From Fremontodendron californicum (taxonomy: Eukaryota; Streptophyta; Magnoliopsida; Malvales; Malvaceae), in NCBI GenBank assembly GCA_030761205.1, contig JAULJL010000011.1, positions 11,584,501-11,648,500 of the forward strand: a DNA stretch of 64,000 bases. Direction: 5' to 3'. Positions 1-12,100 of the stretch are shown in pieces. Every line of letters starts with the position of its first letter. Within the stretch, counting starts at the first letter, position 1. A program made the position numbers and the translations under genes. The notes under the pieces are model-generated. The model worked only from the letters and a program-made list of their open reading frames with translations. It was not told the DNA's origin and did not search any database.

Positions 1-2076
1 CGGTTTTCTTCTCGAGGAAAGTAATTGAAATTCACTTCTTCGAACTCCTCTAATAAACTCAGTATGAGTTCTCGTTATCGGATTAGCTTTGTATCTCGGG
101 TTTCCCATTCTCCTCATAACTGGTAAATCACCAAGGCTGAGTCTCCGTAAACTTCCAATACTTTGATCTTTCTGTCCACTGCAGCACGAAGGCCCATAGT
201 ACATGCTTCATACTCGGCAGTATTGTTTGTACAATCAAAATCCAATCTAGCAGTGAAAGGATAATAATCTTCTTCTGGGGACATAATCACTGCCCCGATT
301 CCATGCCCCATGGCATTAGATGCACCATCAAAGTACATTTTCCATACTTTCTCCTTCAGGGAAATCTCATCCGCTTGCGACACATACATCAAATCCTCAT
401 TTGGGAAGTCAAAGTTCAACGGCTCATAATCTTCCACTGCCCAACTTGCTAAGAATTCCGCCACTACACTGCCCTTGATAGCTTTTTGACTTACATATAC
501 AATGTCGTATTCTGACAATAAAACCTGCCATCTTGCTGTCCTCCCTGACAGAGAAGGTGCTTCCAACATGTACTTGACTGGATCCAGCTTGGCAATCAGC
601 CACGTTGTGTGATGCAACATATACTGTCTAAGTCTTCGAGCAGTCCAAGCTAAGGCACAACACAACTTTTCTACCGACGAATATTTCAACTCATATTCTG
701 TGAACTTCTTGCTGAGGTAGTAAACTGCCTGTTCCTTATTTCCAGTTTCATCAAGCTGCCCCAAAACACAACCCATGGATCTTTCAAATACTGATAAATA
801 CAGTATCATTGGTTTATCCAGAATAGGTGGCATTAATACTGGTGGGTTTGATAGATAATGCTTAACCTTTTCGAAAACAATCTGACACCCTTCATCCCAT
901 TCTCCTGGATCACGTTTTCGAAGTAACTTAAATATTGGATCACATTTGTCGGTCAACTGTGAAATAAACCGAGCAATATAATTCAATCTCCCCAGAAAGC
1001 CTCTTACTTCCTTTCGAGTGCAAGGTGGTGGCAGATTCTGAATGGCCTTCACTTTATCTGGGTCAATCTCAATTCCTCTTTTGCTGACGACAAAACACAA
1101 CAACTTCCCCGAGGTGACTCCAAAAGTGCATTTTACCGGATTTAGCTTGAGTCTAAATTTCCTTAATCGTTCAAAGAGCTCCTTAAGATTCGCAATATGC
1201 TCCTCTTCTCCTTGCGACTTTGCGATCATATCATCAACGTAGACCTCAATTCCCTTATGCATCATATCATGAAACAAGGTCACCATGGCTCTCTGGTATG
1301 TTGCCCCAGCATTCTTCAATCCAAATGGCATTACCTTGTAGCAGAAGGTTCCCCACATTGTAACAAATGTGGTTTTCTCCATATCTTCCGGTGCCATCTT
1401 GATCTGATTGTATCCTGAGAATCCGTCAATAAAAGAAAATGAAGAACTTTTCACCGTATTATCCACCAGAGTATCAATATGGGGCAAAGAGAAATTATCT
1501 TTAAGGCTGGCCTTGTTCAAATCTCGATAATCAACGCACATCCGTACCTTGCCATCCATCTTCGGTACTGGAACAATATTTGCCACCCATTCTGGATATT
1601 TTGCCACCTCTAGGAATCCAGCATCAAATTGTTTCTTCACCTCATCTTTTATCTTTAACAGCATATCAGGCCTCATTCTTCTCAACTTTTGCTGAATTGG
1701 CTTGCATTCTGGCCTCAAAGGGAGCTTATGAACCACAATATCCGGATCAAACCCTGGCATATCTTGGTAAGACCATGCAAATACATCCACATACTCCTGG
1801 AGCAAAGCCATCAATTCACCTTTTATTGATGTTGACAATGAAGTTCCAATTTTGACTTTTTTTATCTCTTCACCATTTCCCAAATTTATTGTTTCTAATA
1901 ATTCCTTATGAAGAACTACTTGCTTCTCCTCTTGTTCTATTTTCCTCAATAGATCCGGATGTAGACCATAATCCTCAGTATCTTCATTAGCCTCAAAATT
2001 ACCCGTGCAAATGGGTCTTTCAAAATCAATTTCAGAATTACTGACAGGAGGGTCCTTATATATCGCATCCGTACAC
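1..2076 (-). pseudogene. Ogre pol exon: reverse transcriptase and RNase H, broken
   Basis: This is the second coding exon of the Ogre polyprotein, entered at 2076 right after the intron. RT motifs are clear: VDYRDLNKAS, the FSFIDGFSGYNQI block, MPFGLKNAGATYQR and the catalytic YVDD near 1235-1225. The tether follows, then RNase H starting around MYFDGASNAMGHG (about 350-310). These enzymes copy the element RNA into DNA in the virus-like particle. Two in-frame stops break RNase H: TGA at 116-114 and TAA at 77-75. The same frame stays recognisable beyond both, down to the window edge. An ATG-based call starting at 2159 would wrongly include intron sequence, the hydrophobic stretch before the acceptor at 2077. 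Confidence 0.85.
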
Positions 2077-2283
2077 CTGTAAATAGGTGGAGAAAAAACA
2101 ATATAGGAAAATATATATAGAAAACAAAATAAATAACAAAAATGAAAGAATATGGACACATCAATATGGATAATGCATTATGCTTGTCATTTATTGAATG
2201 AAAATGTTTAAAAAGCCAATTACAGAAAAAACTCTTAATATCTTTGGGTAAAGATAATTAAGATTGCTTTTTAAAAGTATTAC
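2077..2283 (-). other. Ogre intron between protease and RT, 207 bp
   Basis: On the minus strand the donor GTAATA begins at 2283 and the acceptor TTTACAG ends at 2077, after a T-rich tract. The upstream exon ends two bases into a codon and the downstream exon supplies one base, so splicing joins protease and RT in one frame. The stop codon of the gag-protease frame (TAA, 2282-2280) lies just inside the intron. Unspliced RNA would therefore give Gag-Pro only and spliced RNA Gag-Pro-Pol. A spliced intron at this place is known for Ogre elements; the exact borders here are read from the sequence and not tested. Confidence 0.8.
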
Positions 2284-3590
2284 TTTGGAATAGACTTAAA
2301 GACTATTTGCAACTCAGTCGCACTCCAGTTGGTTAGTCTATATCCTGGTGGACAAGGTCGCACCATCCAGCTAGCACTTTCTCTTTCAATTCTATCTTTC
2401 TCAGTCATGCAGATTTCCACGTCATACATTTGCTCATCCCTATTCACCTGGAATCTCTCGAAGGCTTTCTCTATCATTATGAGCACATCATTAGAATTCT
2501 TTTCTCCAAACAGAGAACCGGCTGAGCGGAAGCTGTGAAGGATAGGTGGGAATGTCATAGGCTCCCACTCAATATCCATACCCGTAAGACGGGTCATCCT
2601 CCTTTGTCGGTTCTTTTCAACTTGTCTTCTTTTCTCATGGACCTTCGGAAGATATCCTAGGCCGAATCGATCCTTCTTTTCTTTTACCTCTATAGCTCGA
2701 GCCATCCCCTGAAGATATTTCCTGAGACCCTTTCCAGCCCTGCAGCCTTTTCCTACGGTGGTTCTTACCCCCAGCCTTGTGTTCTTGGATAGCTTCAGTT
2801 TTGGAATTTTCTGTCCTTCAGCGACAAAAACTGCATTTACAAATTCCAAAGACCGGAAAGAACACTCCACAGCCTCTTCATTCGGCTCCACATAAGGAGA
2901 TTCAGTGGATGCGGAGGCTATTATGTCTTCCTCCCCTGATACCGTGATCAACCGGCCCTCTATTACAAATTTTAGTTTCTGGTGAAGGGACGAGGGTACA
3001 GCCCCAGCTGAATGTATCCATGGCCTTCCCAACAAGCAGTTATAAGATGGATTGATATCCATAACTTGGAAATTCACTGTATATGTGCACGGGCCTATTT
3101 CCAGAGGAACTTCAATGGTTCCCATAACCTCCCTCCTTGTTCCGTCAAAAGCTCTGACAACCGTGCAACTTGGTATCATATAGGATAAATCCACTGGTAA
3201 CTTGGATAAGGTTGCTAAAGGCATCACATTTAGTGAAGAATCATTGTCCAAAAGAACCCTCGGTAATATGTGCCCTTTACAAGTGGTGGTTATATGAAGA
3301 GCTTTTGTTGATCCAATACCATTGGGTGGTATTTCCTCATAGCTGAAAAATATGTAGTCATCAGCTGCGATGTTTCCCACCAACCTATCCAACTTTTCCA
3401 CTGATATATTATTGGCCACGTATGCTTGATTTAATACTCTTAATAAAGCATTTCTGTGTGGTTCTGAATTTAAAAGCAAGGATAAGATTGAGATCCTAGC
3501 TGGTTGACGTTGCAGTTGTTCAACCACGCTATATTCACTATGCTTTATAAAATTTAAGAACTCACAAGCTTCCTTCTCACATACTGCTCC
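2284..3590 (-). pseudogene. Ogre aspartic protease region with G-patch-like segment
   Basis: This exon reads without a stop from about 3590 to the intron donor at 2283. It holds the retroviral-type protease: a block around LLDNDSSLNVMPLATL (about 3260-3200), where family members usually have DNG, followed by the conserved NCLLGRPWIHSAGAVPSS segment (about 3040-2990). Further on is a glycine-rich stretch (GKGCRAGKGLRKYLQGM, about 2760-2700) like the G-patch region seen after the protease in this lineage. There is no proper ATG: the region is the continuation of gag, separated from it by a frameshift near 3590. The Gly-to-Asp change next to the catalytic Asp suggests weak or no activity. Confidence 0.75.
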
Positions 3591-6057
3591 TTGATTCGGT
3601 TAATCGGGGTTGATCCCCTCTCTGTTTCCTCTGGCAAATCCATCTCAATATGGATTGGCTCGACGATCTTCTTCCCTTTATCAACTCCTCTGTCTTTCCC
3701 TGCTACCCCTTGTTCAACGGCCTCCGGAGCATAACACCTCCACTTCGGGTTAAATGCCCCACACCTGTAATATCCTGCTGGCCTGAAGACCCGAGCATAA
3801 CCATGTGCAGTCATATTTCCATGGTGTAGCCTTGTTTTCTTTGTACGAAAAGGAAACAGGTAAATCAATGATTAATTTGGGCGCATTTTCTTCCATGGCT
3901 GGCATAACTTTTTCCTCTGGTTCATCATAGTAGATGATTAGGGGTATTCCTATCCCGTAGCCACCTGTATTTTCAATGACTTCTATTTCCCCTTCTATAT
4001 CCTCATAGAATTGGGCTACCCCACTGTCCATCATTCTTTGGACTTTAACCCGAAAGTCCCCGTAGTTCTGTATGTCATGGCCTTCACTCTTATGGAAAGG
4101 GCACCAATCATGCACCCTTCGTGCAACCATTTTCAGACCTTCCATACCTTCCACCAATCCTGCCTTGACCATTTCAGCCCATACTGTCATCATTGGAGTC
4201 TTAACCTCCCCAATATCCCTTTTTAATCTTTTGTCCCCTCCGGTCAATATTGCATTCACCTGATTCCCAGCATGATTGGGTAATGAATTTCCAGCTACGT
4301 TCGGCCTATTTTTTGATCCAAACTTAACTACCCCAGCATTAATCAGGCTTTGGACTTTCTTTTGAAGGCCAGGCAATCTTCAATTGAATATCCTTGGATT
4401 CCCGCATGGTATGCACATTTGGTGTTTGCATTGTACCATCTTGGATATGGAGGTGTCAAAGGTTTAGGTACACGGGTGCAACAAGTTGACCCTACAACAG
4501 TTTTGGATATAGATCACCGTAGGTAGTGGGAATCGGATCAAATTGGGCTTTTTGATCGTTCCTTGGTGAACGTTGGTCATTATGCGCAGGCCCTTGTGTA
4601 TTTGGAACAGCATTTCTAGGAAGGGTGATTTGAGGGGATATGCCAATTGGGAATGGCTGTTGTGGTATATTGGTATAGGGGAACGGGTTTTGGGTAAGGT
4701 GGTTGATATTAGGGTAATAAGGATTATACCCCAGGTATGGTGTGTAAGGTGTCGGAGGTGCATAAGGTATGGTAGGGGTATAAGGCCTCGGTGGTGTGTA
4801 TGGTGTAGGAGGTGTATAAGGGTATTGGTTGAAGCTTATTGCATGGGTTTCCTCCTTTTTCTTTGTAGGAAAAGCTCTCTTTGGGGTAGCAGACTCGGCC
4901 CCTTCCATCTTTCCACTCTTAATGGCTGACTCAATCATTTCTCCAAATATTACCATATCCGCAAAATCTTTGGTAGCGTTTCCCACCAATCTGTCATAAT
5001 AAGGTGCTTTCAATGTGTTGATGAAAAGCACCATGGTTTCTTTGTTGGTTAAAGGGGGTTGCACTTGTGTGGCCAGATCCTTCCGCATCTGTGAATACTA
5101 CTTGAAGGTCTCATTGGACCTCTTTTCCATGTTCTGTAATGACAGCCTATCCGGTACCATGTCAGAAACGTGCTTATAGTACTCTATAAAAGCCCTGGCC
5201 AAATCCGTCCATGAACGAATCTTGGTACGACTGAGTTGGTTGTACCATCGGGTGGCTGACCCTGTTAAGCTGTCCTGGAAGCAATGAATAAGCAATTTTT
5301 CATTATCCTCATGCCCTGTCATCCTTCTACAATACATAGTCAGATGAGCTGATGGGTTGGTGGTCCCATTATACTTTTCAAAATCTGGTACTTTGAACTT
5401 TGGTGGAATTATTAGATCATGTACCAGGTTCATCTCTTTGGCATCTAGACTACCAAACAACTCTGCTCCTTCCACTGCTCTTAGCCTTTCTTCCAACAAC
5501 TGATATTTCTTCTCAGATTCAACAGTTTTGACCCGCTTCAGTTCAGTCATCTTGGCCCTTTCCTTCTCTGCCATTTCTTCGAAGTCTGGAACCTCAACCT
5601 CAATTGGATCAACTTCGATGTTACCCCTTTTTGGACCAAAATTCTGTGCTTCGACCGCCGGCTGGATGTAGAAGTAGGATGCTGCCCCAGTTGGAATTTC
5701 ATTTCCCACAGGTTGGGATGTCTGGCTATTTCTCTGTACCACTTTTGGTCTATCCTCCTGATTTGCTGCCCCCATTCCAGCAACTCAATTCTCTCCGGGC
5801 CACTTCTGCTTCATCATAGTGCTCATCATCTCCATGAGCTTTGTCATCTATTCTCGTGTCTCCTCTTGAGACTTAGTCAACTGTTCTTGTAGTTCTTTCT
5901 GGATTCTTTCCATTCTCTCAATTCTGGCAAGCTGATCATTTTTCATGGCTTTTGTTCGAGACCGAGTATTGTAAGAGTGTTGGAAATCTGGTTCTTTCTG
6001 AGTGCGACCAATTGTACCTTTATTTTTTAAAAACCATGAATTAGAAATTATTGACAC
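3554..6057 (-). pseudogene. Ogre gag, broken by stops and frameshifts
   Basis: The gag reading is spread over pieces: 6057-5848 (N-terminal coiled stretch, ends in TAG), about 5847-5098 (gag core with the SATRWYNQLSRTKIRSWTDLARAF block), 5088-4492 (Tyr/Pro/Thr-rich tandem repeats of a YTPPTPYTPP type at about 4850-4730), 4376-3750 (Cys/His segment CPFHKSEGHDIQNY) and 3868-3554. The gag core forms the particle. The usual C-terminal Cys of the zinc-knuckle-like motif is Tyr here. Breaks seen: TAG near 5850, TAG near 5098 (expected Trp), TAG near 4490 (expected Gln), and frameshifts near 3850 and 3590. The copy cannot make a whole Gag. Confidence 0.8.
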
Positions 6058-6563
6058 ATTTCTTCTTTTATTTTATAAAAAATGAATAAATGAATGAATG
6101 AATGAATGAATCAGTGTTAATGAATGAACAACTAAGTAAATTACTAAGTGTATGAACTTAGATGACTAATTATAAATGAATGAACAAATAAATAAATGGC
6201 TAAGTGTATGAACAATTTATAAAGAATAAATGAATGAATGATTATGAATATGAATATGAACAAATAAAATATATAAAAGAAAAAAAACTAGTGAATGATG
6301 AATGTATTTAAAGTATTGGCCCCGGGATAATTTCAACCAAACGGTCTTTCATTGATTTCCTGGAACTAAATACATCAAAGAAAAGATCCCTGTTTAAGAC
6401 AACATGATAATCTGTCTCTCCTAAAAAACTATTACAAGATACTAGTCCTATAATAACTCCCTTGGATCCTAGACCTTCTTCAATGTCCTCTTTTAACTGC
6501 CTTGCTCTTCCATCTAATCCCTACTTGTTCACGGCCCTTTGACGTGTTAGCAGAAGCATCGCC
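6058..6563. other. Spacer between Ogre ORF1 and gag, with a TGAA microsatellite
   Basis: This AT-rich spacer contains a perfect to near-perfect ATGA/TGAA tetranucleotide run at about 6082-6112 and imperfect remains of it to about 6250. I see no coding frame. Confidence 0.6.
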
Positions 6564-8267
6564 CTATAAGCTCTCCCTAGCTTGTTTCTCAAGTTGATTT
6601 GCTCGGGCTTCCTCGTGTTTTGCCTTTTCTACCCAATAGTTCTTCTCCTTTTTGAGGTTTCTGACTTCTTGTTCCCATTCCCTGGAAGTCTTGAGAGTCC
6701 CCTCGAATTTGAGCTCGAAACGGTACCTCTTGTTCTCCAAGTGTAATTCCTGAAGATCACTTTGAACCATGTCCCGCTCTCTCTTGATCTTTTCCTTTTC
6801 TTTTTCTCGGGCTACCTCCCGATCTTTCATGTCCTCAAGCTCTTCTTGCAGTCGGGCAATCTCCTTGTTCATCCGAGCTTTTTCTTTTTCAAATTTCGCC
6901 CTTGCAATTTCTAACTCTGATGGCGCTTCCTTAGGAGGCGAGCTCAAATGCCGAACTTCTTCCCCATCCGATGTCAACAACCTATCATTGACCCTTGATT
7001 CTCTCCATGTCAAGTAGTCAGGTGTGACGATATCAGCATATCTAGCTACCTCAACCCGATGAGTTTCCTTCCATGCCACCACAATCTCACAGACCTTACC
7101 CGAATATCCATCTTCTCCATAAGCAAATTCCAAATTACCAAGGTCATGGGTCATTGGAGTAAACTGACGAGATTCAGATTGCCTCAGTACTAGCAGTGGT
7201 GCATAGCTCACTCCTCCCCATACTTCCAATAATGGAACAGAGGCTTTGTCTCCGCATTTATACAATGTCGGTATAGGAGCTATCCATGGAGCTCTCCAAA
7301 CTATCATCTCAGCCCTGATATTCCGAAATATACTGATCCATTGCTCCTTAGTCCTATTCTCAAGCCAATCTCTTTTAAGAAATTCACCAATTGGTGCAAA
7401 AGATTTCCAATATGAACGAAGAGGGAAATTCTCCTGTTTACAGAAATGACTCTGAACCCATATGTAGAGGAGCTGTATACATCCTAGAAAACGACCTTTG
7501 CCTTCCCGTCTACAGAAATTCAGGGATCGGATTGTTTCTGCTATGATTGTCGGGGCTGGGTTTATCCTTTGCTCAAGCCTCTCAAAAACATCAAATATCG
7601 CCACATCCACATACCCTAGTGTTTTCGGGAAGATAACTAAACCATAGATAGCCAAAGCAAAAATATTCCTAACTGTCTCCTTGCTTGAGTGGCTATGGAT
7701 TAAAGCCCGTAAAATGCCCCAGGATATGCAGTAGCTTTCTCCTTTTCGGACAACATGGCTTTCTACCCAATTTCTTTCCACTCCCAAAATCTTCGACATC
7801 TTTTTCTTGAAACCCGGTGTCTTTGTATCCTTCAAATAAATACGATCGGGAATAACATCCTCAATATGCAGAAAAGTCGAATACTCCTCTATGGTTGGAG
7901 TCATATCCTCTCGGTTGAAAGTAGAACATCGATAAGCGGGATTCCAGAATTGTACCACAGCCCGGATCACCTCATCACTGACCTTAACCTGAGCTAACAG
8001 AGCTATGTCCCCATATGTCTGAGTGAATGCTTTTTTTCCCGATATATTCCACTGATTCCATATATCAATCAAATCCCGGAGATCATTTTGCTTGATAGTA
8101 AGATCAACCTCGGCTGGCAATGCTGACACATATCCCATCTTTAAACAATCCCCATTATCCTGTTGAAATTTCTCGGACTGTTTACTAACCTCTAAATGTT
8201 TCTCGACCACTGAGACACTCTGACCCTCCATGAAAGCCCTTTCAGTTGCATAATATCCCGAGACCAA
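6564..8267 (-). CDS. Ogre ORF1 protein, intact reading frame
   Basis: The open frame has 567 codons from the first available ATG at 8267; a second ATG at about 8232 (MEGQSVS) is an equally good start. It lies between the leader and gag, where Ogre elements carry an extra ORF1 of unknown function. The N-terminal two thirds are globular and belong to the plant family that, from memory, is annotated as DUF7745; recognisable blocks are DLRDLIDIWNQWN, VIRAVVQFWNPAYRC and RSLNFCRREGKGRFLGC. The C-terminal 120 residues are highly charged (runs such as EKEKARMNKEIARLQEEL) and look like a long coiled coil. It is the only Ogre frame here with no stop. A decayed homologue lies at 52681-59740, which confirms the domain order. 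The function is unknown; a role in particle assembly or RNA binding would be a guess. Confidence 0.8.
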   Translation of the reverse strand: MVSGYYATERAFMEGQSVSVVEKHLEVSKQSEKFQQDNGDCLKMGYVSALPAEVDLTIKQNDLRDLIDIWNQWNISGKKAFTQTYGDIALLAQVKVSDEVIRAVVQFWNPAYRCSTFNREDMTPTIEEYSTFLHIEDVIPDRIYLKDTKTPGFKKKMSKILGVERNWVESHVVRKGESYCISWGILRALIHSHSSKETVRNIFALAIYGLVIFPKTLGYVDVAIFDVFERLEQRINPAPTIIAETIRSLNFCRREGKGRFLGCIQLLYIWVQSHFCKQENFPLRSYWKSFAPIGEFLKRDWLENRTKEQWISIFRNIRAEMIVWRAPWIAPIPTLYKCGDKASVPLLEVWGGVSYAPLLVLRQSESRQFTPMTHDLGNLEFAYGEDGYSGKVCEIVVAWKETHRVEVARYADIVTPDYLTWRESRVNDRLLTSDGEEVRHLSSPPKEAPSELEIARAKFEKEKARMNKEIARLQEELEDMKDREVAREKEKEKIKRERDMVQSDLQELHLENKRYRFELKFEGTLKTSREWEQEVRNLKKEKNYWVEKAKHEEARANQLEKQARESL

Positions 8268-9213
8268 TAACCTTCAAATGTGCAAAAATGATGGCAAGAA
8301 TGTAAAAGAAACACACACAAAAACAAAAACAACAACAAAAAGAAAAAGAAAATGAATTAGTAACGGGAATAAATAGGAATAATACAAAAAACATATAATT
8401 CAAAGCAATAATTATCCCTGAGGATGCCAACAAAATTTCAGCATTATAACCCCCCGGTGATGAAATATCAACATTTATTACGGACATTTTGATGTACGTT
8501 CATCATTGTCTGAAAAAACAAACTTATTCGGAAAGTAGAATAGAAGGTAAAAGGATTGGAAATATTTCTCCATGTGTTCTTAACTTCGGGATATCTAATT
8601 GGGAATCCGTCATGGCTTCGCCTAGGTTCACTATATGAGGGTAAATCGGTTCTAAAGGCCCCGAATTGTTCCTCACTGTCGCCGGTGAAGGCTAGTAAGG
8701 CACCCCGATAAAAGCTGGTTCAATTCGTTAGAGTCTATTTCCCTAGCCCATGCGGATTGTTAATCACGAAGGCTTAGGTAATTTAGTACTCCGGAAGTGT
8801 TTCACTAGCCCATGCGGATTGTTAATCACGAAGGCTTAGTTACTTTGCTCCCACTTAAAAGGACAGAACCCGGGTATAGGATTCATGATATGCAAATGCA
8901 CGTGTAGTATGTGAGGAGAAATGACAAACCTTTCACCACCTATTCTATATCCCTTATTCTAAATGCCCTAACAAAATTTAAACAACATAAATCATCAATT
9001 AATCAATAAATAGATATATGCACCAAAATAACCAGAGAACAATTATAATATGTATGCACATGAATATGGACATATTTAAAAACATTTTATTATTTTTTGA
9101 AATTATTCTTATTTTTTTAAAATGTGGGAATTAAAATTAAATACCAATTAAACCAACAAAACCGAGACTTTGATAACACACGACTAATTCTAGGCCTGAC
9201 TCTCTGATATTTC
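8268..9213 (-). other. Ogre untranslated leader between primer site and ORF1
   Basis: About 0.95 kb without a convincing long frame. It is the 5' leader of the element RNA and contains two 35-bp direct repeats (see 8743-8839). The part next to ORF1 (8270-8490) is A-rich on the plus strand. Confidence 0.6.
8743..8839. repeat. Two identical 35-bp direct repeats in the Ogre leader
   Basis: Copies at 8743-8777 and 8805-8839 share the core TAGCCCATGCGGATTG and are identical over 35 bases, 62 bp apart start to start. Identity between two short leader copies suggests recent duplication or a constrained RNA element. Confidence 0.8.
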
Positions 9214-9232
9214 TTCCCCAGCGGAGTCGCCA
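9214..9232 (-). promoter_or_regulatory. Primer binding site of the Ogre element
   Basis: Three bases after the LTR end (9236), the minus strand reads TGGCGACTCCGCTGGGG. TGGCGACTCC is the complement of a tRNA 3' end GGAGTCGCCA, the Arg-type primer described for Ogre elements. It primes minus-strand DNA synthesis. Position and sequence fix the LTR border and the orientation. Confidence 0.85.
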
Positions 9233-10004
9233 AGCTGTCGCAACCTAAAAAATAACGAGTCTCATCGCAAGACTTTATTATTCGTTAAGCGTGACTTTAA
9301 AAAATCGAGGAAAAGTCGACTTAATTCCTCTAGAAAAATGAAGGTTTTGAAAATGACCTTAAAAAAGACATAAAGTCGCCACCAATCTTTTTTAGCTAGG
9401 TGTGATCGGCCACCTATTAAAACCGGTTTTATAAAAATATTTTAAAAATTAATTAAAACATTTTTAAAACCAATTTCAAGTCTGCGTTTTAAACCAGAGA
9501 AATCAAAGAAGTAGGTTCGGGAGTCGGTTACGTGTGGGGAAGGATTAGCACCCCCACCACGCCCTTATAAATCGGTACCTTATTAATTGTGTGTTATCTC
9601 AAGTCTCGGTAAAAATTGGTTTTAAATTTAGTATTTCAAGTTAATTCCCAATTTAAAGAAAACTAATTCCATTTTATTAATAATAATTGATGATATCCTC
9701 CCAGTAAACCCGGCAGAGAACTCATGAATTATTTTAACTCGGGAATATCTTTATTTTATTGAAACCAATTATCCTTTTTTGAAAATATTTAAAAGAAATG
9801 AATATGTATATGCATGACATAAATAAAATGACATAGCAAAATCTAAATAATATAATGCTTCCTAAATGATATGATATAATGTAAATGCCTTAGCATATTC
9901 TAAATGAAATGAAATAAATGCCTTAGCATATTATAAATGAAATAAAATATCCTAAGTTATATGACATATTATAAACAAAATGAAATGACCTAGTAACATA
10001 GTAT

Positions 10005-10340
10005 ATTCTATATGAGATGCAATATCCTAAGTTATATGATATATTCTAAATGAAATAAAATAACATAAGTAACATAACATATTCTATATGAAATGAAATA
10101 ACCTAAGTAACATGATATTTGCTAGATGAAATAAAATAACCTAAATAACATAACATATTCTATATGAAATGAAATAACCTAAGTAACATGATATTTTCTA
10201 AATGAAATAAAATAACCTAAGTAATATAACATATTCTATATGAAATGAAATAACCTAAGTAACATGATATTTTCTAAATGAAATAAAATAACCTAAGTAA
10301 CATAACATATTCTATATGAAATGAAATAATTTAAATGACA
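10005..10340. repeat. 76-bp tandem array in the Ogre LTR
   Basis: The phrase ATTCTATATG recurs at 10005, 10081, 10157, 10233 and 10309, exactly 76 bp apart each time. Copies differ by a few bases. Shorter, more degraded relatives (ATAAATGAAATAAAAT) precede it from about 9840. Confidence 0.85.
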
Positions 10341-11766
10341 TGGCAAACATGAATGATATGGCATATAAATTAAATGAGATGGAATATGAAATAATGCTAT
10401 CATATAATATGCATGAAAATAAAAATGAAAATAATAATGTATCAACATAGTATATGGTAAATAATATTACCAAAAAAATAACTCAATAAAAAGCATAGGA
10501 TATCATGAAATATTCCAAATCATATAATAAACAATATAACATAACTCAAAATCATAACAATATCATAGAAATTATCATAGCAAGAATCACATATTATATA
10601 AAATGCATGAATATGGAAAATGCAATGCATGAAATGTATTTTTTCCTTTAATTAAGGAAATCCGTATATCTAAAAAGATATCCGGCTACCTTAGGAAAAT
10701 ATGCCAAATTAAATATTCTAAAACCAAAATACTTTGTGATTGTTTGAAAACAATTTTGAAAAGCTTGAATTAAAAGTAAAAACTGGGCTAAATCTTTTTT
10801 TAAATGGCTCTAATTTTCTAAGTTTAAAAATCCGGACTTGACTACCCTTAACCCGAGACTTGAAAAACCATTTTTAGAGTTTAAAAAAGCTTAGAAACTA
10901 CCCTAAGTCAGTTGCTAACCCTCCTAATCAGCCCACTCTAAGTAACTTAATCAAAACAGAAAAATGATTTTTCTTTAAATTCAATTCTGACTCCACTGTC
11001 CAGTTTTAAGCCACGATTTTTTACCCTATTTTTAAAAATTCAAAAAATTCTGAAAAACATACTGGAGACTCAGGACATGTAAAACTACACGAAAAAAAAT
11101 CGGCTTAATTTTTCGATTAAAGATGAATTCCTAAAAAAATCAGAGATGTACGAGTTTTGGGAGGAAAAAAAAACTGTTTTGCCAACACATTTTTGCCTTT
11201 GATAAAATCATTTAAAAATCAAAGTAAAAATATTTGAAACTCCTAAAATGACTTACAAACAGTAGCTAGGACTTTTTGAAAGTTAGATAAAAATTGGCTA
11301 AGTAAAAAAAATCACAAAGGTAGAATAATCAACTTGACAAACTTAATTTTTCACAAGTGTGCTCAAGAGAGTATGACTTTGAACCATTAATTGGCTCAAG
11401 TCATTAGTCAAGTGGCATGAACATGAAATGCATGAAACAATACAGCAAACATAGTGCATGAAATGCATGATCTTAAACCTAAATGTCATGAAAAATGCAT
11501 GGCATTCATATAGTGACCTAGACCTAAATGAACTTGCATGGTATTTAATGCAACCTAGACCTAAAATGCATGAACATGCATGGCAAATAAACCTAACTTA
11601 ATAACTACAATATGCATGGCGTTCTCACAAACACAAAGCATGCTTAAACCAAAAACTCAACCAAATATCATGCAAATGCTAACCTATCAACTAACATGGC
11701 AAGAATGCACATAAAATGCAAGAATTCCAAGGGTGGCCGAATAGCATGATGTAACTAGCAAACATG

Positions 11767-12100
11767 GCATTTTCACAAACACTTGGTATACTAGCATGCA
11801 AAACTAAATTAAATGTCATGCAAATGCAAAAACCTACCAACTAACATGGCAAAAATGCAACACACAATGCAAAACACATGGAGTAGCCAAATGGCCTCAA
11901 GCTCCAAGAAGCATGGCATTTTCACAAACACTTGGTATACTAACATACTCAACTAAAATATAACACTTAAATCATGCAAAAACCACACAAGCATTTTCAC
12001 AAACACTTAATATACTAAATCTAAAACATGCTCAACTAAGATATAAAACTCAAATCATGCGAAGACTACACAAGCATTTTCACAAACACTTGATATACTA
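11767..12100. repeat. Interspersed short repeats in the Ogre LTR
   Basis: The phrase GCATTTTCACAAACACTT occurs at about 11767, 11916, 11991 and 12074, followed each time by similar sequence with ATACTAA. Spacing varies between about 75 and 150 bp, so this is a worn tandem array. Confidence 0.65.

Noticed and set aside
1042..1855. Plus-strand frames over the Ogre RT
   Set aside because: They are reverse-complement shadows of the RT coding strand.
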